64,000 bases of DNA from the NCBI GenBank assembly GCA_905221605.1, contig CAJNDS010002622.1, forward strand, positions 1-64,000, read 5' to 3'. A program made the translations under genes and the position numbers. The stretch is from Symbiodinium natans. Lineage: Eukaryota > Sar > Dinophyceae > Suessiales > Symbiodiniaceae. This document shows positions 21,511 to 32,297 of the stretch, piece by piece. The notes under the pieces are model-generated. The model was given only the letters and a program-made list of their open reading frames with translations, ran no database searches and was not told where the DNA came from. How positions within the stretch are numbered: the stretch's first letter is position 1; every line of letters starts with the position of its first letter.

Positions 21511-24500
21511 GTGAAGTTCCCCGTCGAGGCCGAGGAGCTTCAGTACTACGCCCGTGTCCACGACGCTTCGCTGGTTTCCCAAAGCCTCTAGTTAGACCTC
21601 CTCAGGCCCGCAAGGCTCAGCTCCGGGGGCCCATCCACAGGCGAGAGCCCAAGAAGCCTGCCTTGTTGCAAAGGCCTAAGCCGGCAGTTTTCTCAGAGTT
21701 GAGGGTTTGAGTGTAGAGGCAGCGCCAGGGAATCGGGGTTGCCGTGATCCAGAAGGCTGGGGATCAAGGAAGGGAGGAAGGCCATCTGCATATTGATTTT
21801 TTTGAAGGGGGGTGGGGAGGTAAGTAAAGGGGTTCTGGTTCAGGGCTTCTGGGGTTATGAGGGCACACCCGCGTTCAAGATTTTGCTTTTTTTGGGGGGG
21901 GGGGGGGGGGCGGGACAGGGGGCCCATGGGAGGGTGCGAACCCTAACCCTAAACCCTGATGGCGAGTTTTTGTTACGCGAGATTTCGAGGCCCTCCTTCG
22001 AAAAGGGTTCAAGGCAAGGAAACAGGGCCCCAAGAACCCTTCAGCGGTTTAATTCGGGTTTAGGGTTTAGGGTTCGTGCGCCACAGAAGTGAAGTTGCAC
22101 CTGGGTTCAGGACATTCCTGGCTTGCCTGACTTGCTGGACTTCGGCATCGCCCAAAGCTACGCGGGCGGCCGTCTCTCCAACAAGGGCTTCTACATGGCC
22201 ATGTCTCGCACGGAGCCGTGCCTGGACACCCTCCTCCGAGGCGTGGCGTGTCCCTGTGAAGCTCGGGTCTGTGCAACTGTGCAGGAGCGAACAACATGGG
22301 GGGTTTCCGAACATAGGGGTACTCTTTTTGCCGGGTCCCCTGTTGAGGGGATTCGATTCAATTTGGGGTATACAAGGGGTGCCCCTATTTTCGGGAAATG
22401 CCCAAGTCTTTGAGGTCTCAACACGAAGCCTGTTCCAACTTGTCAAGCCAAAGACGCCAGAAGCACTGCCCTTGCATCGCATCCCATGGCCCCTTGTGCA
22501 CGCTAACCCTCAGCCCTTGAGCCCGAAAGCCCATATCAGGCCACCTGCACATTCATGAGCCTTGGATCCTCTTAGAAATGACCTTTTTGTTGGTTTAGGG
22601 CTTAGGGCTTAGAGCTTACGGGTTGGTTTAGGGTTCAAAAGGAGCTTCCAGGGAACCGTTTACAGCATCCGGAAGCAACGATTTGGGTCGTTTCCTAAGT
22701 TGTGTCCCTTTTTTTGGGTACCCATTTGAAGGCGGCGCCCTGTAAAGAAAGGATCCCCAAAAGGGACCCTGGTTCAGAGAACTACCAGTACCCATGCGCT
22801 GCACAAGAAGCCAAGCAGCAGGATCCCTCCTCTGCCCTGAGGCCTCAACCCATTTCGATTTTGGAGCCGGCTCTTTGCACTGAGGTTCCCTAAACCCTAA
22901 ACCCCAAACCCCCAACACCCCAAAACCTAAGCCCTGAACCCTGAACCCTAAGAGCCCTAAACCCTGACATTTTTCCAGGGCGCCCTTCAAAGAACCAGCG
23001 CTCAAGTGCCCCAGGATCCCAGCCCCAAGATCCTGGGCCGGCTCTCCTGGCCGGTTGCTGCTGACTTGGGCGCGCGCCTGCTCCGGACGCTGCAGGTAGG
23101 GGTTCGGTTTGGGGTTTAGCGGGTTGTTTAGGGTTTAGGGTTGACAGGCTTTCGGGTTTTGGGGGGGGGGGGGGGTCTTAATACAGGGCTTGAGTGGCGT
23201 TTAGGGCTCAAGGGCCTGGATGCCACAAGAGGGGGGCTTAAACACGGCGTTTAGGCTTGTGGGGTTTCTCAGGGCTCAGGGCCCGTCGGGTTTATAGGGT
23301 CTCTGTTGTTTTCGGGCATTTCCGGGCTCACAGAGTAGAGGCGTACCAGATACGTACAGTCCGCAGGGTTTAGGGTTTAGGGTTTAACCTGCCGAAAACC
23401 CTCCCCAGAAGCCCGAACTCCTCACGGCATGTCAGAGCAGGCCATCCACCGCAAAGGCATCCTCCACTGCGACATGAAGCCGGGGAACATCCTGCGGCTT
23501 GGCTTTTTTAAATAGGGGGTTCTCTTGTTGAGTTTTTATTTTTTGTGTGTGTGGGGGTGTGTTGGTGTTTTTTATCTTGTTGGTGGGGGTGAGGGAAGGT
23601 TCAGAGGAGTTCTGAGTGGTTAGAGCATCGCTCAAGGAGTGGCGTGTTGTCCTAGGCCACCTCGCAACAGCCGCTTCTTCCTTCTTTGCTTTCGGGGTTC
23701 TATTCTGTAACCATCCAACCTCAGGCCTTTTATTCCGTTGAACCCTAGACCCCTCAACCCTCCACCCTCAACCCTGAACCCTAACCCTAAACCCTAAACC
23801 CTAAACCCTAAACCCAAAACCTTAAACCCTAATGAAACCCCAAAGCCCGAACCCTAAACCCTGAGCCGGCCGAGATTGCGGCGTGGCGAGCCCTGGGTTC
23901 AGCTCATCGACTTTGGCCGGGCTGGGAATGTGGGCCAAACCCGCTTCTTGCCTTACACTCACAGGGGCCATTTGCTCTCGGTACTTCCCTTCGTGCTCCT
24001 ACAGCTCAATCGGGGAGATTAAGGCTCCTAAGCCCTTTTTGTGGTTCAACTTCTCCTCGAAAACCTGGATATGACTGCAAGTCCCTGCGCGTCGCACCCC
24101 CTTGCTAAGCTGCCAGCGAGACGTTTCTGGGGAAGGCTTCTTGATGCCACTGCATTGAACGGGTCTGGCTCGGGACGCGAAGAAGCTCGGGCCCATGGAA
24201 CTTGCGAGCACATACCACTTCATATTCGAACTACTAGGGTGGGGTCTCAGAATTCCGAGTTCTAGATTCTTGCTCCCATTTCGAATCAGACTTAGGTTTC
24301 GATGCCGGCCATGGTGGAATGCGCGACTACATGTCGGCCCCTGTGTCTCAAAATCTCATCACTGATAATTCAGAATCCGAATAATGGTAATGCCACTGTT
24401 TTTGTATGTGGGGCAGTTTGTATTGCACCTATTCAGCAGTCATTAAAAGTTCATTTTCCTAGGAACGGGCTCCTTGCTGGAGGGTGATTACTCATCTTAG

Positions 24501-24751
24501 GCCTGCTAGTTGCCTACTAGTTCTGAGCAATTCGGGAACGAGGAAATCAGATACCCTATACCTCCCCTACATTGTACCTACCTACTTCCCCCATTCCCTA
24601 CCAAGAACCCGGGGCCTGGACCGAGGTCAAGTCCGGAATGCATGGTGGGCAGCGCACCACGGCGGATGACGTGGAGTCGCTCGGCTGGCTGCTGTTCCGC
24701 TGCTTGCACGGCGGCTTCCCCTGGAGCGCAAAGAGCCCGGATTGGAACCGG
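21511..24751 (+). CDS. Casein-kinase-1-like protein kinase, partial, at least six exons
   Basis: Six exons keep frame: 21511-21573, 22111-22242, 22979-23095, 23438-23493, 23875-23933 and 24606-24751. They encode a possible VKF strand near the ATP-binding lysine; PDLLDFGIAQ and FYMAMS before the hinge; the catalytic loop HCDMKPGNI; the metal-binding LIDFGRAG; and the C-lobe signature DDVESLGWLLFRCLHGGFPW, which resembles CK1 kinases. The loop has Cys in place of the HRD arginine, so it is a non-RD type. Donors at 23494 and 23934 are GC, the rest GT. Catalytic Asp, Asn and DFG Asp are present, so activity is likely. The Gly-rich loop, start codon and 3' exons were not found. Introns hold telomere-like arrays, for example at 23775-23815. 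Confidence 0.78.
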
Positions 24752-25104
24752 GTTTGGGGGTTTTGGGGGGTAGGGTTAGGAGTAAGGTCGTGCATGCTGC
24801 TTTTCTGGCATCCGCTCCCAGCCCAGCTGGGCAAAGGGTTAGGAGTACTATGCTTTGAGGCCATGCAACTTGCTGGAGTGCAAGCAGGGTTGGGAGATGA
24901 GGGGTGACAGCAGATGACGTCGTTGGTCGTTTCGCAGAGCGGTTGCGGGAAGGTTGTGGGCATTCACCTTCCTGAGCGAGCGTCAGAAAAGCCGGAGATT
25001 CCATTTCCCCGCATCTCGTGTAAGCACCGAAGCCCCTCTCAACCCCAGAAGCCCAAGGATGAAGGCGTGAAAGCAAGTGGGAAAGAACGCCTTGAGCCAT
25101 AAAC
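24752..25104. other. Probable 3' intron of the kinase gene
   Basis: No further kinase exon could be fixed. A short frame near 25040-25095 (KPKDEGVKASGKERLEP) could be coding but lacks support. Confidence 0.35.
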
Positions 25105-25169
25105 TCCAAACCCCAAACCCCAAACCCCAAACCCCAAACCCCAAACCCCAAACCCCAAACCCCAAACCC
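25105..25169 (-). repeat. Variant telomere-like array (CCCCAAA)n, about nine units
   Basis: A homogeneous array of CCCCAAA rather than CCCTAAA. Homogenisation of a single-base variant points to local expansion rather than copying from a chromosome end. Confidence 0.93.
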
Positions 25170-25495
25170 AAGAAGAGTTCTGCCTTGTGTTCAGGATCGG
25201 GGTTCGGAAAGGAGACTGACCTGTGTCATTTTTCGCTGGGCATTCTAATTGAAACTCTGCTCTTGCTATGCGGGAGCGAGAATATCCCAAGAGACAACCC
25301 AGAGTAAACCCCGAACCCAAGATAAACCCTGAGCGCGGCTAGTCTGCTTGGCGGGTCCCTAAGGCCCTAAGGAAGGTTTATGGCCAGACCTACCCTGCGT
25401 ACAAGTATCCAAGAACCTCCGGGCAAGCCCTGAAGCCCGCCCCAAGGATCCTGAACCCTGAACCCTGAACCCCAAACCCTGAACCCTCTCTATCG

Positions 25496-25592
25496 TATAT
25501 ATATATATACACACATAAAATAAAAATAAATATAAATAAATAAATATAAATAAATAAATATATATATGTATATATATATATTTATTTATTTA
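25496..25592. repeat. AT-rich low-complexity tract
   Basis: TATATA, AAATAAATAAATA and TATTTATTTATTT words form a tract of almost only A and T, able to fold on itself. It borders the palindromic minisatellite directly. Confidence 0.9.
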
Positions 25593-25614
25593 AACCTTCG
25601 GGACTTTTCGACCC

Positions 25615-26085
25615 ATCTGCCCCCCAATGTTCGGGCGATTTCGCCCAATCTGACCCCAATGTTCGGGCGATTCCGACCAATCTGACCCCAATGTTCGGGC
25701 GATTTCGACCAGGTCGAAAAGCCACGAACATTGGGGCCCCCAATGTTCGGGCGATTTCGAGCAATCTGACCCCAATCTTCGGGCGATTTCGACCAATCTG
25801 ACCCCAATGTTCGGGCGATTCCGACCAATCTGAGCCCAATGTTCGGCCAATTTGATCAGGTCGAAAAGCCACGAACATTGGGACCCCCAATGTTCGGGCG
25901 ATTTCGAGCAATCTGACCCCAATGTTCGGGCGATTCCGACCAATCTGACCCCAATGTTCGGGCGATTCCGACCAGGTCGAAAAGCCACGAACATTGGGGC
26001 CCCCAATGTTCGGGCGATTTCGGCCAGGTCGAAAAGCCACGAACATTGGGGCCCCCAATGTTCGGGCGATGTTCGGGCGATTCCC
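25615..26085. repeat. Palindromic minisatellite, 32-bp unit
   Basis: Units built on CCAATGTTCGGGCGATTTCG and ACCAATCTGACC repeat with a 32-base period (for example starts near 25626, 25658 and 25690). At intervals the reverse complement (CGAACATTGG) appears, producing near-perfect palindromes around GGGGCCCCC, as at about 25724-25749. Long open frames on both strands come from the repeat and not from genes. The uniform short-unit structure without unique spacers excludes a CRISPR array. Confidence 0.93.
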
Positions 26086-26240
26086 AGTAGGATGGAAACC
26101 TTTATTTCCTTAATGTTATGGGATTCTTTGGGCGGGTGGGTTTTATTTCTGAGCCTGGAACCTCCTAATGACCATGAATGCTAGAACAGTGACCCTCTAG
26201 ACCCTAAACCCTAAACCCTAACCCCCACCCCCACCCCCAG

Positions 26241-26340
26241 GATCAAGCCACACCCGGGCGAGAGCTGGGAGGAGGGTGGCCGCCGTGTGGCTCGCGAGAA
26301 GCTGCGCTTCCTCGATGAGGACTTCGAGCGGCGCCTGTTT
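26241..26340 (+). CDS. Coding-like exon, charged
   Basis: A CAG acceptor at 26238-26240 precedes a frame reading KPHPGESWEEGGRRVAREKL and RFLDEDFERRLF. Strong protein-like composition. It may be a 3' exon of the kinase gene 1.5 kb upstream or a separate gene. Confidence 0.5.
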
Positions 26341-26344
26341 GCTG

Positions 26345-27384
26345 TTTTGGGGTTTTGAAGGTTCAGGGTTTAGGGTTTAGGGATTTTAGGGTTTATAGGG
26401 ATTAGGGTTTAGGGCTTGTAGGGTTTGTAGGGTTTCAAGCCCAGGCAGATGCCAGAGCCCCGTGAACAAAGGGCTTCAAGTTCGAGTGCAGGGTGCAGCT
26501 AGTCATTGAGGGCTGCAGCTTCGGCTGTTAAAGATCGAATCTCATTCCAACCGAATTCTTTGCGATTCAGAAGCGAAATAGGCTCTGTATGGGACCCTAC
26601 ATACCCTCACCCAATAGCAGCAATAGCAGTAACAGAAGCCCTGCTTCATCGAACGCCTAGAAGCTCCAAAACCCAGTGAAGCCCAAAGTTGCAGAGCCGG
26701 GCCACCTGCCTTGCAGCGCCTTTGAAAGGAGGGCTTTCGCAAGTTGCCCCCCGAGTACAGGCCGCGTGTACATTTTTTTTTTTAGAAGGTGGGACTCGGG
26801 TGTGAAGGATGTGACTATGAGGGGCGAAGAGTCAGGTAAGCCCTTAGGATATTTCGTATTTTCTTTGATTGAGGACCATAGTCAGGAATACTTTTCAGAG
26901 GGTTTCGAGGGCCGTCCTAGGCCATGTTGAATCTTTGTAATGTATAGGGTTGTAAGGTTCAGGTTTTCATCTCTATCGCATATAGGGTCCAAGACAGTTT
27001 TCCTCAGACCGAGAGCAATCAGAGCAAGGTTACGCTCGACGGTGTATGTACACTGATGGCTCAAGGTCTGCATCTAAGAAAAATTCAACAGACCCCAAGC
27101 CCATACCCCTTAACCTCGAAAAAGAGAATATAAGGAAGGAATTTACCATACCCCTCAATTTCGTTTAAGGGGTGTGCCCAAGAGGTATGTTGAACATTTC
27201 TTAGACTGTAGGGTTGGAGACTCCGTGCTTTCGGGATGGGAGCTGAGGTCTACAACGCCCTAGGACAGGCCACTTCATTCCGGATGCGTTTTCTACTATT
27301 GTCGTTCACTACTTGCACTCGCCCAGCTGCATACGCCTCTTCATATCAGAATTCCACATCTCCTACTAAGTGTCCACTGCACCC
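26345..27384. other. Spacer before the zinc-ribbon gene
   Basis: Starts with TTTAGGG-like words (26365-26440). The rest is lower in GC than the flanking genes and holds no supported exon. The promoter of the following gene must lie here or further upstream, but dinoflagellate promoters have no motif I could identify. Confidence 0.4.
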
Positions 27385-28650
27385 ATGGGTAGAACAGCAA
27401 GAAAGCGAGGCAACTCTAGCACATGGCCAGAAGAAAACGTGCAGCTGACGGAAGGCAAGATCCTTTCGTTCTTTGTGGGGGCCGGCCTGAGGAAACTTGC
27501 CTTGGAAGGAGAGCCGCCGTTGCTTGTCTTGCAGAATGCGCACAGGTTGTTCCCCAGATGCTGTGCAGTGGCGGGCATAAAGCCTAGACCGTTTGAGAGC
27601 TTCGGTCATGGGGAGCTGGACAAATTCCTGACACGGCATGGCTTTTATGAACCGCCGGGCCTTTCGCGGCTGGATGCCTTCCCCTACATGCCATCTTCCT
27701 CTTCGACGGGGCCTCCAGCAGTGGCTGAGACAAAGGGAATAGGCGCCGTGAGGGGATCGTCAGATGGTGCGCAGCAGGCACGTCGAGTTGCCGCAAAGGC
27801 TTCTGGCACACCGTATCCCAAGGTCAGACGGGTCCCGGTCAGACGGGTCCCGGTCAGACGGATCCCGGTCAGACGGTTGACTGGAACTGTCGTTGTTTCA
27901 GATGATGAGGATGCTCTGCCCGCGAATGGTGTGGAGACTGCAGAGCCAAGCCAAGTGCTCTGCGAGTGTGGGCACGCGAACAGACTCCAGGCAAAGTTTT
28001 GTGAGGAGTGTGGTCAAAGCATCAAGACTCCTTGCGCAACATCTGAGGCTCCTTGCGCGACATCTGAGGAGAGATCACGCAGCCCGCGCCGTTCGGAAAG
28101 CCCCTTGTTGTCCGACTGTGCAGACATGCCCGAGCTGGTGAGCTTGACGTTCTGTGGTTTCGAGGCGAGTACTTCATCCGATTCCGCGGCGATGATCGAC
28201 AGCTTTTGCGCTGCCATCGCGAACGCGCAGTCTGCAGTAACTGGGGTCAAAGCTGAAGAAGGTGTTCACGCCATTCGAGATCTGGGCTGCCAAGAGGTCG
28301 CTGTGGAAGATATATGTTTTTGCCAGCGGAGAATTCATCCGCGCAAAATTTTTGGAGATGGCAGATCGATGACTGACCTCGTTCAAGAGCTCGTGCAAGG
28401 GAGGACGAAGGTTGATGAGTTGCCGGTCGTGCGGCTGCTGCAGCTTCGGCGCCAGCTGATAACGCTGGATCACCGAAGAGTCTGGTGTTTCAAGGAGTAT
28501 CAGCGTCACGTGTCGCACCAAGTGATGGTTCCAGCACACGTCTTCGAGCTTTCAAATGAGACCATTGGTTTTTTCGAGGGCATCCTCGTATCAGATATTG
28601 GCACGGAGTTCTTGCAGAAGTTTCACGCTGTTCGAGGACAGATCAGCTGA
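27385..28650 (+). CDS. Zinc-ribbon protein, intronless, unknown function
   Basis: 421 residues from the ATG at 27385 (GRTARKRGNS follows); the frame continues upstream without ATG. Residues 193-210 form a small zinc ribbon: CECGHANRLQAKFCEECG, with two Cys pairs. Ahead of it an in-frame 15-base repeat gives VPVRRVPVRRIPVRR (27829 onward), and after it PCATSE is duplicated beside an Arg/Ser-rich stretch. Near residue 340-370, LPVVRLLQLRRQLITLDHRR resembles a segment I have seen in other dinoflagellate proteins of unknown function. The frame is uninterrupted for 1.27 kb in a region where other genes have introns every 60-300 bases, so it could also be a retrogene, though no spliced-leader relict was found upstream. 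Confidence 0.75.
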   Translation: MGRTARKRGNSSTWPEENVQLTEGKILSFFVGAGLRKLALEGEPPLLVLQNAHRLFPRCCAVAGIKPRPFESFGHGELDKFLTRHGFYEPPGLSRLDAFPYMPSSSSTGPPAVAETKGIGAVRGSSDGAQQARRVAAKASGTPYPKVRRVPVRRVPVRRIPVRRLTGTVVVSDDEDALPANGVETAEPSQVLCECGHANRLQAKFCEECGQSIKTPCATSEAPCATSEERSRSPRRSESPLLSDCADMPELVSLTFCGFEASTSSDSAAMIDSFCAAIANAQSAVTGVKAEEGVHAIRDLGCQEVAVEDICFCQRRIHPRKIFGDGRSMTDLVQELVQGRTKVDELPVVRLLQLRRQLITLDHRRVWCFKEYQRHVSHQVMVPAHVFELSNETIGFFEGILVSDIGTEFLQKFHAVRGQIS

Positions 28651-29410
28651 CGCGGTGCTCGCCAAAAGCAGGGCTTGGCAGGGCTGCAGGAGCCGATGCC
28701 TCCCCATAGTATAAGAGTGATGCGATACACCTACCCAACATACCCACTCCCTTTCTACCAGGCCCCGACTATGGTTAGGATTGCTCGCAAAGATCACTGG
28801 TGAGACGTGTCTGGAGCGGAACCAAGAGAGTGATGCCAGCAGGTACTGTCCTGCGCCTCTGATGCAATTTCTGCGCCGCGTGCGGCAGGCTGGGGAAGCT
28901 CGGGCCTTCGGGTTTAGGGTTTAGGGTTCAGGGTTTAGGGTTTAGGATTTAGGGTTAGGGTTGGAGGAATGTCGTGTGTTAAGCTCCGGGGTCTGCAGGG
29001 AGTTTGGTAGGGACTAGATTGGGGTCATATGTCCCATTGCCATGGTTTGAAGACATCGAAGCAATCGCTTGAAACTGGTGTAGGCCTTGAATTTGGAAGT
29101 CGCATTTGCGCGTGCATGCTTCCGCCCCAGTGGACCAGCTTCAGTGCGCAAAGCTCGAAAATGCTGGACCTTGTAGGCGGAGCCTGAGCCCTACGCCAGA
29201 AACAACTCCTAACAAGCTTTTCGATACTTGCACTGGCCGGGCTTCTTCTGACGTAGATGCTGGGAAATAGCCGGTTCATCCGGTTCAGATTGAAGCCAAC
29301 GATCAAGTTGCCGGCGCCGTGTTAGAGCCTTGGATGGGTTTCTCAACCGGCCCTAACCTTTGCCCCAGGGCCTAAAGCCAGAAAACCCTCAATCGTAAAC
29401 TCCTCCAACA
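28651..29410. other. Spacer without a supported gene
   Basis: Short TTTAGGG array at about 28910-28965. A 93-codon minus-strand frame at 29025-29306 looks somewhat protein-like but has no motif or splice context. Confidence 0.4.
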
Positions 29411-29419
29411 AACCTTATA

Positions 29420-29605
29420 AGAAAACAAACTCCTACGCCAACTTGTCAGTGAGAACGTGCGCAAAACTTGGCCAGGCAAGTAGCGAAAATCTCGCCGATG
29501 CCGAGTACGACGCCCTGGCAAAGCTCCTGCCACCCGGACAGCATGCAGGCAACCGGAGGGTTTTGAACAACTTGCAAGCACCTAAAGGCCCGAAAAGCCT
29601 TTGAA
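29420..29605 (+). CDS. Coding-like segment, unknown
   Basis: The plus-strand frame reads SENLADAEYDALAKLLPPGQ and continues to a stop at about 29602. Overlapping minus-strand frames are also open, so this is tentative. Confidence 0.3.
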
Positions 29606-29898
29606 AACCCTCGATCACACTGCCAGAAGCCAACATCCCAAGCGAAGAATCTCCCCAGCCCAATCCATAGCCTCGACTTGCCAGACCTCAAGCATTTGCG
29701 CATTTTGTGCCTCTCGTTTTCGCTGGGTCTGATTCCGGGATGCAGGGTCCAGGATCTGTGTTCGGGATTTCGGGTTTGGGAGCCTCGCGGATAGCAAGTC
29801 GACAAGGATGACAGAGTTGTGACATCTTGAGTCTCACTGCCAAGAGTTGGCCAGACCGTCCGGAGCCCAGTATGCCAAAAAACCGATGAGACACGTTG

Positions 29899-30066
29899 AT
29901 GAAAAAAATCCTTGGCAGCTCACAAATGGGCTTCTTCGCAATTGTCAAGTTGTGCCGCTTGGTGGAGCTGGATGCCTTGCAGCTGGCTCGGCAGAAGAAG
30001 CAGGGGCTTGCCCCAGGCATCTCTTCGAATGAACTCCCGGAGCACGGAAAGGTGTCGGTCGCCTAG
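29899..30066 (+). CDS. Short open reading frame, 55 residues
   Basis: ATG to TAG, with MKKILGSSQMGFFAIVKLCR at the N-terminus followed by a Leu/Gln/Lys-rich helix. It could be a terminal exon or a small protein. Family unknown. Confidence 0.35.
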   Translation: MKKILGSSQMGFFAIVKLCRLVELDALQLARQKKQGLAPGISSNELPEHGKVSVA

Positions 30067-30134
30067 ACCCAGAACCCCCCAAAACTCCCAGACCCGAAAG
30101 CCGTCAGCCCTAAACCCTGGATACTGAACCCCAA

Positions 30135-30220
30135 ACCCTAAACCCTAAACCCTAAACCCTAAACCCTAAACCCTAAACCCTAAACCCTAAACCCTAAACC
30201 CTAAACCCTAAACCCTAAAC
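30135..30220 (-). repeat. Telomere-like array (CCCTAAA)n, about twelve units
   Basis: Homogeneous array. A second, shorter array in the same orientation lies at about 30380-30449. Confidence 0.95.
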
Positions 30221-30536
30221 CAGCAAGTGCCCTGCAGTATGTCCGAGAGGTCAGGCGGGCAGGTGGCAACAAAGATCCCCTCATACCTACGAATTGCTTC
30301 AGAAACCAGGAAAAATGAAACCATTCTTCCTCATTCAGGTTAATATAGGGATTCTTATTTTTTGTTCTTTTGGGGTTCCCTAAACCCGAAACCCGAAACC
30401 CTAAACCCTAAACCCTAAACCCTAAATCCTAAACCCTAAACCCTAAACCAGTAGATACTCAGCCCGAGGCTCTCGGACACGGACGAGCCTTCGCAAGCTT
30501 CCCGGCCTTCCGGGAACCCCGAGCCCGAGGCGTGGA

Positions 30537-30667
30537 TTTAGGGTTTAGGGTTTAGGGTTAGGGTTTCGGGTTTAGGGTTTAGGGTTTAGGGTTTAGGGTT
30601 TAGGGTTTAGGGTTTAGGGTTTAGGGTTTAGGGTTTAGGGTTTAGGGTTTAGGGTTTAGGGTTTAGG
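30537..30667 (+). repeat. Telomere-like array (TTTAGGG)n, about eighteen units
   Basis: Opposite orientation to the arrays at 30135-30449. The two sets form a large inverted repeat around about 90 bases of unique DNA. Confidence 0.95.
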
Positions 30668-30904
30668 GGTGGTGGATCAAGGTTGGGTTTAGGCTTTTGG
30701 GTTTAGGGATTCATTGGTTTGTGCATGTGTTCAAAAAAGTATTTGGGTTTGTTGTGACCACAACGTTTCCCTGAACCCTAAAGGCACGAAACGTAACCCC
30801 TAAAGCTTAAGCCTGCAAGCCTACAACCCCAAACACGAAACCCTAAGCTCTAAACTCTATACCCTGTAAGCTTCAGGCCCTGAATTCCTGAGTCCTCGGA
30901 TCAG

Positions 30905-30999
30905 GGGAAGCTGGCGCAGTTCGTGCTGGGTTTCTTTACCGCCCGAGATGAGGGAATCCACCGGAAGGGCATGTGGCCATACGCAGGCTGGGGACCGAG
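30905..30999 (+). CDS. Exon of an unknown protein
   Basis: A CAG acceptor before 30905 and a GTGAGG donor after 30999 bracket an open frame reading LAQFVLGFFTARDEG and GMWPYAGWGPR. Clean borders and protein-like sequence make this one of the better isolated exons. It ends with two bases of a codon. Confidence 0.55.
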
Positions 31000-32093
31000 G
31001 TGAGGGCTTCGGGATTTTTTGTTAAAGGTCTAAGAGAGTTTACGACAACAAGGGACCCCTAATATAGACCCTCAAATAGTCAGGATCCCTTGAAATAAGG
31101 ACCCCGAATTAGGCACCACACACTTTCGGAAACCCCGATACGCACACGAAGGGGTCCTGAGCTCAAAGAATACCACACCCCTTCGGACAATCTGCTGTTG
31201 TGAAGGAGCTTCTCGGGCTTTACGTAAGTGAAACTGGGTTTAATTTAACAGCCGCCATAGCATGGAAAGGGGAATTCGTCCTGGTGAGACATGGTGACGT
31301 CTCGGAAGGCGAGCGTGCTAGCCTTACTCTTACATGTATGCTGCTGCGGGAAGACTTGGGTTGCGGTTGGGGCTTTGAACTGGCTCAGATCCCTTACCGG
31401 CAATTGCCGCAAGCTTGGCTAATCAACTGCAGCACGGATTGGGTCTAAACCCGGGCTGAAAAGTGCTTTTGCGGTTGCATTCCCGAAGTGGGATCGGAGC
31501 ACAGGGTTTTCCAAACAAGTTCGGGTGTGAGCAGGTCTTCTGTTCTAATTTTCACACAGTTGAGTCAGACCAACATCAGTGCTTGTCACTTCCTGGCGGA
31601 GGCGTTTGCAATCTGCACTGGCCGCCCAGCTGGACTCAGACAGTCACGTTGAGCGCTCTTGTCATGCCACCATTCCCAATACTCGTGTGGCAAAAGTAAC
31701 CGCTTGTCGGCAGCAGCAGCACCACATGCCTCCTCCCCTTTCGCTTTTCTTGACTCTGCGGGGATGTGCTGGCAATAGTCAATGCAATAGTCAGCCCACT
31801 TCCCACTCCTACGGCTCCAAAAACACTGGGGACACACTCTACACACGATGCCCCCCGGAATATTCAGCCAGTAATGTATGCGGCATGGGTGGGGCTGCGC
31901 CATGATGTCTCCTGTGTCCCATGGCAAGATATTCTCCATGCGCAGGCCACTTGTGCGCATTCTAGGCGACGACACAGGTTGTGCTTGAAACAGAAACTTC
32001 ATGGCTAGCCTGGCAAAGATTTGGGAAACCTAAACCCTGCAGCAGAAACCCGAACCCCTAAACCCAAAACCCCAAACTGGAAACAGCAATCCC
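31000..32093. other. Probable intron
   Basis: An 82-codon frame at 31200-31448 (EFVLVRHGDVSEGE) looks partly protein-like, but it has no ATG at its start and no clear borders. The rest holds no supported exon. Confidence 0.35.
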
Positions 32094-32095
32094 CA

Positions 32096-32167
32096 AACCC
32101 TAAACCCTAAACCCTAAACCCTAAACCCTAAACCCTAAACCCTAAACCCTAAACCCTAAACCCTAAA
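32096..32167 (-). repeat. Telomere-like array (CCCTAAA)n, about ten units
   Basis: Lies just upstream of the coding-like exon at 32193. A degenerate TTTAGGG/TTTCGGG/TTTGGGG array in the opposite orientation follows at about 32300-32410. Confidence 0.95.
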
Positions 32168-32192
32168 CTCTGAACCTTTCTAAACCCTAAAG

Positions 32193-32297
32193 AGGCTCTT
32201 CATCGCTCCAACGCCGGGGGCTAAAGCGGTCCGCCGTCTGCGCGTGGAGCCAGGGCTCCTGCTGCGGCTGACGGGGAAGACGGAGCCTCTCTGGAGT
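32193..32297 (+). CDS. Exon of an unknown protein
   Basis: The frame reads RLFIAPTPGAKAVRRLRVEP and LLLRLTGKTEPLW, flanked by an AG and a GTGTAGG donor-like sequence. It sits between telomere-like arrays of opposite orientation. Confidence 0.5.

Noticed and set aside
21159..21582. Minus-strand frames with GMFRGYVSG repeats
   Set aside because: Translation of the CGAAACATACCCC minisatellite in any frame gives such repeats.
25615..26085. Possible CRISPR array
   Set aside because: The units are contiguous, without unique spacers, and the genome is eukaryotic.
25582..26184. Long open frames on both strands with repeated ARTLG and EHWG words
   Set aside because: They arise from the 32-base minisatellite, whose period leaves several frames open. 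Not genes.
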